Below are positions 57,283 to 64,000 of a stretch of DNA of 64,000 nucleotides, piece after piece. Both the position numbers and the translations under genes were made by a program. The DNA is taken from positions 25,568,120 through 25,632,119 of the forward strand of contig CM068373.1 of assembly GCA_034769895.1 (NCBI GenBank). The letters are read 5' to 3'. Below the pieces are notes generated by a model. The model searched no databases. It saw nothing but the letters and a program-made list of their open reading frames with translations, and had not been told where the DNA came from. Numbering within the stretch: the stretch's first letter is position 1; each line of letters opens with the position of its first letter. The DNA comes from Magicicada septendecula (taxonomy: Eukaryota; Arthropoda; Insecta; Hemiptera; Cicadidae).

Positions 57283-58518
57283 TTATGACAAACGATGAAC
57301 AGTATTCGACAACGCTGTGTACTGTACTATCCTATCGTGAATAATCAAAGCGTAAGCGGTGGTTTTATCTGGAAAATTGTTACTGGATTCAAATTCTAAA
57401 CGCACATCAACGGCAGACGACTTGATTGGTTCTTTTTGTCTGGAACAATCGATGACAAACAACGGTGCTTTCGTTATAAATTCATTAGGTGTCAAAAGAG
57501 GCGTTCTGTTGCGACGGTCGTAGTATGATGTTTGAAAACGTGTATACATGTCGTAGAACAGTGCGTAACGTTTTTTTTCGATATCCTGGTTCAGGTTATC
57601 GTACGGATAGTATTTATCGTTCAGAAATAGCTTGACATTCGTTAAATTGCAGTGATCAAATTCCGACGCGTTTTTCGCTATATTGTTCTTTCTGTCCGTC
57701 TGAAATATCAGTATCACATACCGTGGTTTTTCCAACTGTGACGATGTCTTCAAGGTCCACGAATGTCGATTTGTCGTCGGTAGAACGGGATACTCGTGCA
57801 ATTCCCAACTGCGGAACGGCATCACCAGTTCATGATCCTCCTCGATATGCTCCAATAGCGGTATTCGATACTTGTTTGACACGCGCACATAGGGCATCTT
57901 CCAGTGTACTTTGTTTATTACGAGATTACCGTTTGCAGTTGCACCTGATTCTTTTAGCACCATTGCGTTCTGATCGGTAGAGGTACGCAACAGAATCAAT
58001 TCTTGCTTAACGTTCAGCATGATGCGTGTATAGTCTTCGTTGAAACCGAGTAGCATTTTTAACGGAAGACAAAACGTAAAATCACCGGTACTCTCGTGTA
58101 CTGTCAACGACTCGTCGGTTGTCGTCACCCATCCTGCATTGATTAGATGCTTTCTTTCATGCTCATTGCTCGATAGTAACAATTTCACAGTGCTCGTAAT
58201 TCCAACGTTTTTCGTACGATCTACTTCCACACCGCACACTTCGTAACGGATCTCCTCAAACAAGAAAGCCATTGCATTGTTGATTAATTTCACGTTCAAC
58301 GCTGTGTCGGTAGCGTTAACCTTGGTTAATGTTCCTTCGATGTACAGAAAACTCTCCGCCGGTAAAGTGAAAACATCCTGTTGTTGGATGGGTATACGTA
58401 TTTCATCGTTGTTACCGTATCGGGTGGAAGCATACGGTGTGTGCGTACGATATTCGAACTCAACGATTCTGTTATCGAAAGCCGCTCCTCGTTCGATAGC
58501 TAGAATTTCACCCGACAT
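57283..58518 (-). CDS. Polinton major capsid protein (double jelly-roll)
   Basis: About 411 residues from the first ATG (58518); a longer frame begins with a non-ATG codon at 58545. Segments FLYIEGTLTKV, NAMAFLFEEIRYEVCGVEVD, GLLPLKMLLGF-like text and PRYVILIFQTDR fit the beta-rich double jelly-roll capsid protein of insect Polintons, and the length is in the family's range. Position between penton and the downstream unassigned genes agrees. The assignment rests on overall resemblance and gene order. Confidence 0.75.
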   Translation of the reverse strand: MSGEILAIERGAAFDNRIVEFEYRTHTPYASTRYGNNDEIRIPIQQQDVFTLPAESFLYIEGTLTKVNATDTALNVKLINNAMAFLFEEIRYEVCGVEVDRTKNVGITSTVKLLLSSNEHERKHLINAGWVTTTDESLTVHESTGDFTFCLPLKMLLGFNEDYTRIMLNVKQELILLRTSTDQNAMVLKESGATANGNLVINKVHWKMPYVRVSNKYRIPLLEHIEEDHELVMPFRSWELHEYPVLPTTNRHSWTLKTSSQLEKPRYVILIFQTDRKNNIAKNASEFDHCNLTNVKLFLNDKYYPYDNLNQDIEKKRYALFYDMYTRFQTSYYDRRNRTPLLTPNEFITKAPLFVIDCSRQKEPIKSSAVDVRLEFESSNNFPDKTTAYALIIHDRIVQYTALSNTVHRLS

Positions 58519-58632
58519 TATTTTAATCGTATAATTTGAATCCAAGTGAAAGTAAGAAACGCTTGTTCCTTGATGTCAATCGTTTCAACGTTGAACACCG
58601 ACTACCATGTTTCTTTCGTACACACTCCCTTT

Positions 58633-59358
58633 TTACAGGTGACGCTTGTCCGAAATACAATCCCATATTTTCAGATGCAGTCGTATCGTGATAACTTCAC
58701 CGCGAAAATCGACTAAATCCCCGTCCTGATCAACGAGAGACAAAATTATGTTGTCAACGCGTTGTACGTTTACCGGTAAGTATATTACGTTTGTCGGCGT
58801 TTCAACTATTTTGAAACCTGGTGCCACGGTCGGATAAAACGAATGCAACGTGTGCTGGTCCTGGCCGTCCTTGTACGCACCCTGTACGATATTACTCCGT
58901 ACGTGAACGGTGTTAACTTTGATTATGTCGACGGGTACGTTCGACTCGTGTGTTTTATACGCTTCCAGCTGCTGATTCTCCTTAAATCCTAACATACTTG
59001 CAATGGTATTCGGTGTATACGAAAAGTCGATGACATGCTTACAGTAAATTTCACACTTTAATGTGTTGATGTTTGGACGTAAACTGATTGTTCTCTCGCC
59101 TAACTGTTTCTGCAGATACGTTTCGATATCACTGATTTCGTAGGTGCCGGTAGGCAACTTGATGACGGACCACTGATCCTTGGAAATTTTTATTGGAAAT
59201 GCATTATTTTTTCCTTCAGTAACGTTTGGTATTGAATTATACGATGTAAAATCCAATAGACCAACGTACCATTCACCGTATAACTCGAGAGGTGGGAAAA
59301 AGTTACACACGAGATTCGCAGCGTCGGTACCCGTCACGGTGACCGTTAGCGACGACAT
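58633..59358 (-). CDS. Polinton penton (single jelly-roll minor capsid)
   Basis: 241 residues from an ATG. The opening (VTVTGTDAANLVCNFFPPL, GEWYVGLLDFTSYNSIPNV) and a beta-rich remainder match the minor capsid protein usually encoded next to the major capsid gene. Assignment by position and pattern. Confidence 0.7.
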   Translation of the reverse strand: MSSLTVTVTGTDAANLVCNFFPPLELYGEWYVGLLDFTSYNSIPNVTEGKNNAFPIKISKDQWSVIKLPTGTYEISDIETYLQKQLGERTISLRPNINTLKCEIYCKHVIDFSYTPNTIASMLGFKENQQLEAYKTHESNVPVDIIKVNTVHVRSNIVQGAYKDGQDQHTLHSFYPTVAPGFKIVETPTNVIYLPVNVQRVDNIILSLVDQDGDLVDFRGEVITIRLHLKIWDCISDKRHL

Positions 59359-59366
59359 GTTGAAGT

Positions 59367-59714
59367 TTACTGATCAGAAGACAATAAAAAGTCTAAACAT
59401 AAATGACCGCAGATGACCGTGTTGGGAGGTTGCTTCCGTTCATAGTTGTAACGAACGTCGGCTGTATCACCAAAATATTGCATCAGCTCGAGAGGTGGAC
59501 GTAAATTACCGAACCCGTCAAAATAGTGTACTCGATTTCCACGCTTCTTGTAACATACCCAGTGGGTTCCCGGTCCGCTCTCGTCGTCCAAATTTACGAT
59601 GACGCTTTCGTTCTTCCACGGCGCTGTATCCGGTAATGCGTTACGCATGTAAACACCTCTAAAATACGGTATGTTTAGCTTTTTTGCGTATACACGTAAT
59701 TCATCTTCGGACAA
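59367..59714 (-). CDS. Polinton adenain-like cysteine protease
   Basis: About 115 residues. GPGTHWVCYKK, HYFDGFGN and VICGHLCLDFLLS give the His, Asp and Cys regions of the Ulp1/adenain-type protease that processes capsid proteins. The start is uncertain because no ATG begins the frame. It lies between penton and the phospholipase-like gene. Confidence 0.85.
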   Translation of the reverse strand: MSEDELRVYAKKLNIPYFRGVYMRNALPDTAPWKNESVIVNLDDESGPGTHWVCYKKRGNRVHYFDGFGNLRPPLELMQYFGDTADVRYNYERKQPPNTVICGHLCLDFLLSSDQ

Positions 59715-59734
59715 CGGGCGGAGCGGTATGTGAA

Positions 59735-60328
59735 TTAGTTTTTTCGGTACGGACGTAGATACAATCCGGACGCAGTTCTCTTCTTTTTCCTAGCGGTTCG
59801 GACAGTTCTCTTCCTCCTCTTCTTCATCCCACCACCAGCACCACAACCACGACTACTCACATTCTTTTTATTTTTACGACGTCGACCGCTTCCTATCGCT
59901 GATTTTGCTTTCATGGCCGCTGCAACTGCTCTCGCATAAGCTCGTTCGCTGATACCCGAATCCAAAGCCTTTACCCGTCCCCACGCTTTTTCCGCGAGTT
60001 TACGATCTGCAATACGTCTACTTTCGTTGTCTTTGTATTGAGCGTAAGCGATGTCGTGTTCGCGACAGGCTTCGTCTAGTTGATTGATTCCACGATCACC
60101 ACGCGCTAATCTTTCTTCGAGTTTCGTGCCCGGTCCACAGAATCTGTAACCCGGCAGATGTAATTCGACAGGTAGTGCGTCCACCGCTCGATTGATAACT
60201 GACGAAACAACGGACGGTACAACGTTTTTAAGCACGTTTCCGACGCCCCACCCCTTTTTCCTCTTAACGTTGTTGTACATCGTAAACCGATCTCCAGTCT
60301 TTCTCTTCTGTGTTTTTATCGTATTCAT
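59735..60328 (-). CDS. Polinton phospholipase-A2-like protein
   Basis: 197 residues from an ATG. LPGYRFCGPGTKLEE resembles the calcium-binding loop and EACREHDIAYAQY the His-Asp active site of secreted/parvoviral-type phospholipase A2. A basic C-terminus (GRRRKNKK, KKRRKRTVR) would suit a virion protein. The family role in related viruses is membrane breach during entry; that role here is inference. Confidence 0.8.
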   Translation of the reverse strand: MNTIKTQKRKTGDRFTMYNNVKRKKGWGVGNVLKNVVPSVVSSVINRAVDALPVELHLPGYRFCGPGTKLEERLARGDRGINQLDEACREHDIAYAQYKDNESRRIADRKLAEKAWGRVKALDSGISERAYARAVAAAMKAKSAIGSGRRRKNKKNVSSRGCGAGGGMKKRRKRTVRTARKKKRTASGLYLRPYRKN

Positions 60329-61193
60329 CTATTAACCTTTTTATTTCCTTCGTGTCGAGTGTCCACTCGTCTTCTGAACTACGTGGCTTAGACAATTTCA
60401 ATAAGTAGTAATCCAGTTGATACTTAAATGTTTTAACGACTTTATACATCTCGCTCTTTACGTATCGTCTCACGTCATTTAATTGTTGTAAGTTAACAGC
60501 ATCGCTCTCCGCAAAACCATCCGCTACGTCTGTTATTCTCTTTTCCGCCGCTTTGAAAACACCATCTTCGCCCAAGCTAACGGTGTTCTGCAACATGTAT
60601 TTTACGTTAACCGCGTCATCTGCAAAAATCGGTGAACTCACTCCCGACAACCAGCTCTGTCCAAACAAATAGCTGTTCGATACTTTTTTAATGACGTTCG
60701 AGTCTACATAGTTTTTGTTAACCGCATCGGTCGCTTGTTCCGGACTTCGAACGTTGATTACCCATCGATCTCGTGCATCGATGACCTCACCTCTCTCTTG
60801 ACTCGAGTGTTGTATACAGTTGTCATCAACGTAATATTTGTTGACTACGTCTTTAACGTCTACAGGAGTATCAACATTTTTCAATCTACACCCTTTAACG
60901 TCCACGCTTTTACGTTCATCATCGAGTAGCAGACAATGTGTTTGCATATAAGTCAGAGATACAGCATCCTTTGCTGCATCCGGTTCGTTCAGATTGCGGA
61001 TCTTTTTGTTTTCAACATCTATATGCCCATCATTCGTAATCTTAAATCCTACAGTATCGCGTAATTGTCTTTTTGTTTCTCGTCGCACGCTCACGGCGCT
61101 TTGATGTCTCCCGAACTTGTCCACAACCATTGTACGACTGCACGCTACAAATGATGTGCTAACCGTTTTAAGTAACGACACTGTGGTGACCAT
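60264..61193 (-). CDS. Polinton fibre-like repeat protein
   Basis: Up to 309 residues. Five spaced repeats share a DAVN..Y pattern: KDAVSLTYM, KDVVNKYYVD, TDAVNKNYVD, DDAVNVKYM and SDAVNLQQL. This resembles the shaft of tail-fibre proteins. A C-terminal Lys/Glu-rich segment may form a coiled coil. The true start may be an internal methionine near 61133, since the first residues overlap the BIR gene. Confidence 0.65.
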   Translation of the reverse strand: MVTTVSLLKTVSTSFVACSRTMVVDKFGRHQSAVSVRRETKRQLRDTVGFKITNDGHIDVENKKIRNLNEPDAAKDAVSLTYMQTHCLLLDDERKSVDVKGCRLKNVDTPVDVKDVVNKYYVDDNCIQHSSQERGEVIDARDRWVINVRSPEQATDAVNKNYVDSNVIKKVSNSYLFGQSWLSGVSSPIFADDAVNVKYMLQNTVSLGEDGVFKAAEKRITDVADGFAESDAVNLQQLNDVRRYVKSEMYKVVKTFKYQLDYYLLKLSKPRSSEDEWTLDTKEIKRLIDEYDKNTEEKDWRSVYDVQQR

Positions 61194-61405
61194 TGCGTGT
61201 GTAACACAATCGGATCGTCACCCTCTTTCCAACGAAAGATTTCTATACCGCAAAATGAACATCGAACCCTGTCAATTTCATTTGTGTAATGAAAGCCTGC
61301 GGCAACCATAGCGGTTGGACTGATGAAATGCACAGGCCATGATGTAAAGGTTTTCAGTCTCTCGTTTTCGACTTCAAAGTCAGGTGTCAAATCTAACCCG
61401 CACAT
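61145..61405 (-). CDS. BIR-domain (IAP-type) protein in the Polinton
   Basis: 86 residues from an ATG. After an RLKTFTSWP opening the protein has CSFCG, a Trp-Lys-Glu-Gly-Asp-Asp-Pro segment, HTQWSPQC, giving the exact BIR spacing C-X2-C-X16-H-X6-C. One BIR and no RING follow. BIR proteins block caspases or regulate division; large insect viruses carry them against host cell death. This gene sits inside the Polinton between a structural gene and the ATPase side, in the same orientation, so it is part of the element and was probably captured. Confidence 0.9.
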   Translation of the reverse strand: MCGLDLTPDFEVENERLKTFTSWPVHFISPTAMVAAGFHYTNEIDRVRCSFCGIEIFRWKEGDDPIVLHTQWSPQCRYLKRLAHHL

Positions 61406-61453
61406 GTTGACAGTGTTGACGTTAATGAGTTGTTACACCGACGTTCATAAAAT

Positions 61454-61921
61454 TTATACGATAATGTTGGCTTCACGTAATTCCTCCACAACGGAGATGA
61501 TTTCGTTGTCGTGTCCGGTGTGACCGGCGCGTTTTGAACTTACCAGCAGTCTCAACCGTTCAACCAGTTCGTTGGGATCGTTCCAGTGTACGTAATCGAT
61601 ACCACGTCCGCTGCGCGGTGGGAACAATCGGGCGATTATCTCTCTGTACTTTACACCTTTGTTTGTATTTATTTTAGCACCGGGTAAATGATAATGTTTA
61701 TGTGCGTTAGTGTCCGACAGTATAGATTTGTACGCTGCTAAATCGTTTTCATCGTAGACGCTCTTGTCGGGTTCTTTCATAAACATAAGTTCGTAGAGAC
61801 CCGGTGTACCCCTGTATCGTTTTCCAGCTATGTAGAAGCTGTCGTCTTGATTGATCTCCAACACCGAATTTCCCACCATCCATTTGTCTGCATCGTTACG
61901 GATACCGTACGTATGATCCAT
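61454..61921 (-). CDS. Polinton part, unassigned
   Basis: 155 residues from an ATG: GKRYRGTPGLYELMFM, then YREIIARLFPPRSGRG, then HWNDPNELVERLRLL and a C-terminal NEIISVVEELREANII. I have seen this pattern in insect Polintons but know no function. Confidence 0.6.
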   Translation of the reverse strand: MDHTYGIRNDADKWMVGNSVLEINQDDSFYIAGKRYRGTPGLYELMFMKEPDKSVYDENDLAAYKSILSDTNAHKHYHLPGAKINTNKGVKYREIIARLFPPRSGRGIDYVHWNDPNELVERLRLLVSSKRAGHTGHDNEIISVVEELREANIIV

Positions 61922-62355
61922 CTTTTTTTCTCGATCATCAGATAAAGCGAGTAGTAAGTATTTCCTCGCGAGCGGACCTTCGACAGACTGTTCAACGTAT
62001 TCTTGTGCTTCGTGTCGACCTTCGGGTTTGCTAAAAACTCTTCAAGAGTCACGTTCGGTGTTTCGACATCAGGAGTTTGTGCCAACACTTCCGTTCTAAG
62101 GAATCGAGGTTGTGATGGTGGTGGTGTCTTCTCGACAGCTGTCTTCGTATCTTCATCTTCAACATTTATTTTTTTAATTTTATCACCGGAGACATTCAAC
62201 TTTTCCGAAATCTGTGTTAACGGTTCTAAAAGAGGTTTGTACGTTCTCGTTAACGCTTCATCGCTCTCTCTGAGGTCATGTTTCAACGCACGATACTTTT
62301 GCCTTATGTTGTCGCTAATTGCATCGATTTCTTGTGTCAATTGCTTGTCATCCAT
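61828..62355 (-). CDS. Polinton part, coiled-coil, unassigned
   Basis: From the ATG at 62355. The N-terminal ~55 residues are heptad-like (LTQEIDAISDNIRQKYRAL), then an acidic and proline-rich linker and a TLEEFLANPKV segment. No function assigned. It lies just downstream of the ATPase. Confidence 0.5.
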   Translation of the reverse strand: MDDKQLTQEIDAISDNIRQKYRALKHDLRESDEALTRTYKPLLEPLTQISEKLNVSGDKIKKINVEDEDTKTAVEKTPPPSQPRFLRTEVLAQTPDVETPNVTLEEFLANPKVDTKHKNTLNSLSKVRSRGNTYYSLYLMIEKKRWIIRTVSVTMQTNGWWEIRCWRSIKTTAST

Positions 62356-62388
62356 CTTGACACTGATGACTTTCTCGCACAAACTATT

Positions 62389-63087
62389 CTATTTATGTAT
62401 AAAACGATCGAAACCCACTCTGTATCTGCCCGCGTTTATCGGTGAGTCCTTGTTGATGACTATGAATCCGTAACGATCCTTCCACGCTTCGGCGCACATC
62501 GCTTTGAACTCTTCGTATTTCATGTCTGTGTTAACGTGATCGTTGTAAACGTGGTGTAAATTGAGATCATCTTGTCTGAACAATACTAAGAAATTGGTAT
62601 TATCACGCACCAGTTGCTTTGGCACCAGACTGTACGTCTGACAAAGGTACAAAGTGTCCACACCGCTATGCCGTCCCATAGCGAAATATTTTCGTATGTT
62701 ATTCTGCCGTTCACATACCACATCATCGAACAACATGATTGAATTAGGTACAATTTCGTGCGGAGATGGTACTTCATCGTTTTCACTGTATGTGAAGTAC
62801 GTCATTCCTTCGTCAGCGAGAGCATTAAAAACGTCTTCCAACATACGATATTTTGGTTGAAATAACGATTTGGAGAACACGTACAGGTTCTGAAATCGCA
62901 GTCCGTTTGAATCGAATAACATGTTAAAGGCAACGTTTGACTTCCCGCTGCATGACCCGCCGCACACGATACATCGAACTGTGTTTGGAAACAGTGGACT
63001 GCGTTTATTATATGCAACTTCACCGTTGTACTTAGCAGAGTCTACGTTCTTAACATTTAACTTTAACGATTGTTGTTCAATCTTCAT
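62389..63087 (-). CDS. Polinton packaging ATPase (FtsK/HerA type)
   Basis: 232 residues from an ATG. The Walker A motif is CIVCGGSCSGKSN, and a Walker B-like SIMLFDDVVCE lies about 95 residues later, followed by GRHSGVDTLYLCQ, as in A32-like packaging ATPases. The length fits the family. It would pump the genome into capsids. Confidence 0.88.
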   Translation of the reverse strand: MKIEQQSLKLNVKNVDSAKYNGEVAYNKRSPLFPNTVRCIVCGGSCSGKSNVAFNMLFDSNGLRFQNLYVFSKSLFQPKYRMLEDVFNALADEGMTYFTYSENDEVPSPHEIVPNSIMLFDDVVCERQNNIRKYFAMGRHSGVDTLYLCQTYSLVPKQLVRDNTNFLVLFRQDDLNLHHVYNDHVNTDMKYEEFKAMCAEAWKDRYGFIVINKDSPINAGRYRVGFDRFIHK

Positions 63088-63128
63088 CTTAACTCGTTTA
63101 CGTTCGGTTAAATACTGTGGTAATGTTA

Positions 63129-64000
63129 TTATATCAGATCTTTTTTATGTATCCACGAATCGTGTTTACCGTCAAAGCCGAGCCAGCGCACTCGCACGCG
63201 ATCACCTTTACGTTGTAATATTTTCTCAACGAGATACACATCACCAACGCTGGTTTTACTCAATTCTTGTTCATAAAACCCACCTTCCACAACGTCACCC
63301 GTGTGATCTTTCAACAAGTACGTAACCGGTACGGTTGGCTGAACTCTGTGCACTGTATATATCTCGTTCGTCCAGTTTGGTGTATAACCTTTAGCGAATG
63401 TGATTTTGTATTTACTGATACGCACTCGATCGCCTATTTTAAACTTATGTTTCTTGCTCACTTTCCGCGGTACGGTATTTTTTCTTAATCGTTCCAACAC
63501 AATTCGCTCGTTGCTCTTGTCGACTTGTCGCGGCTTCATCTCTATAGTTCTATGCTCTCTGTCGTTGTATTCCATCACCAGTTTAGGTAAAAGCGACAAC
63601 CACCGATAATTCCCTTGCTCGCTGAACGCGCGGTACATGTTCGTTTTCAACGTACGATTAAATCGCTCTACGATGGACGCTTTCTTCTCGCTATACGTTG
63701 AATAGTGTTTGACGTTGAATCTCTTTAGTAAAGCTTGTACGGTAGTGTTAAAGTACTCTTTCCCCTTATCCGTTTGCAGGTATTTCATTTTATTTTTTAC
63801 AATTATTGGTTCGAGAGCCTGTGCTACTTCAACACCCGATTTAGTTTTTAAGGGAATCGCATATGCATACTTGCTAAATGAGTTTATTACTGTCATTAGA
63901 TATTTTTACCCCTTGTTCAACTTGGCATGCGGTATCATTTCCACTAAATCCGCTTGGTACAGATCGTGTAACCCCTTCACCTCCACCGCACGTCTGGGAA
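63129..64000 (-). CDS. Polinton integrase (rve) with chromodomain, partial
   Basis: The retroviral-type integrase core is recognised by VINSFSKYAYAIPLKTKSG, LQTDKGKEYFN and IVERFNRTLKTNMYRAF. The C-terminus has an SH3-like segment (KIGDRVRISKYK) and a chromodomain (VYLVEKILQRKGDRVRVRW). The N-terminal zinc-binding part lies past the window edge. Transcription would run toward lower coordinates through the other Polinton parts. Confidence 0.88.

Larger units (their letters stand above)
56051..64000 (-). mobile_element. Polinton/Maverick, adintovirus-like, partial (cut by window edge)
   Basis: At least 7.95 kb. All recognisable parts lie on the minus strand: retroviral-type integrase with chromodomain, packaging ATPase, BIR protein, fibre-like protein, phospholipase-A2-like protein, adenain-like protease, penton and major capsid protein, plus unassigned frames. 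Integrase, ATPase, protease and two jelly-roll proteins define a Polinton. The accessory set resembles adintoviruses. No polymerase B is seen on the left side; it may lie right of the window. Base composition is less AT-rich than the flanks. Frames are largely open, suggesting a young fossil with perhaps one or two breaks. Both termini are undefined. Confidence 0.9.

Noticed and set aside
56191-63609. Numerous plus-strand frames across the Polinton
   Set aside because: All are antisense to better-supported minus-strand parts with recognisable domains.

Overview
The window is repeat-dense, mostly AT-rich eukaryotic DNA. The element mix (Jockey LINE, several Penelope-like lineages, hAT, mariner, pogo/Tigger, a tRNA-Met SINE and a Polinton) points to an arthropod, probably an insect with a large genome. 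I found no convincing host protein-coding gene. The only plausible host-type gene is a tRNA at 55283-55354 (minus). This rests on motif reading alone; no database search was possible.

Region by region. 1-9.1 kb: long microsatellites, 5'-truncated LINE fragments, a pair of Penelope-type terminal repeats, a complete tRNA-Met-derived SINE with target-site duplications (TSDs) at 3341-3672, and a dispersed repeat pair. 9.1-12.0 kb: a complete DNA transposon (9137-11997) with ~290-bp terminal inverted repeats, an 8-bp TSD and a frameshifted transposase. 12-18.5 kb: a Penelope-like element with inverted arms and a GIY-YIG endonuclease remnant, then two copies of a LINE tail family. 19.7-21.7 kb and 42-44.5 kb: two loci with similar architecture, possibly LTR-like, one followed by a minisatellite. 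22-32 kb: LINE fragments, a (CCT)n tract of ~240 bp, Penelope terminal repeats including hammerhead-ribozyme-like cores, a deleted ZMYM1-like hAT element with exact ends (27633-28431), and a decayed pogo/Tigger-like transposase. 32475-37038: a full-length Jockey-clade LINE with 13-bp TSDs, a poly(A) tail, intact ORF1 and ORF2 broken by one frameshift. 37-41 kb: AT-rich DNA with nothing recognisable. 45-50.5 kb: two more Penelope-like elements, a fold-back mariner and a LINE tail. 51541-52257: nine copies of an 80-bp G-rich minisatellite. 54.4-55.3 kb: repeat modules carrying TGACGTCA-like palindromes, then repeats sharing a gggggtacccgaaat core, then the tRNA.

56.05 kb to the right edge: a Polinton/Maverick (adintovirus-like) element, all parts on the minus strand and less AT-rich than its surroundings. 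In transcription order the parts are integrase with chromodomain (cut by the window edge), packaging ATPase, two unassigned frames, a BIR-domain protein, a fibre-like repeat protein, a phospholipase-A2-like protein, an adenain-like protease, penton, major capsid protein and two unassigned frames. No DNA polymerase B is visible. Frames are mostly open, so it is probably young, with perhaps one or two breaks. The most interesting material is the Polinton's accessory set (BIR, phospholipase, fibre), the odd tRNA and repeat arrays beside it, and the many Penelope hammerhead-like motifs.
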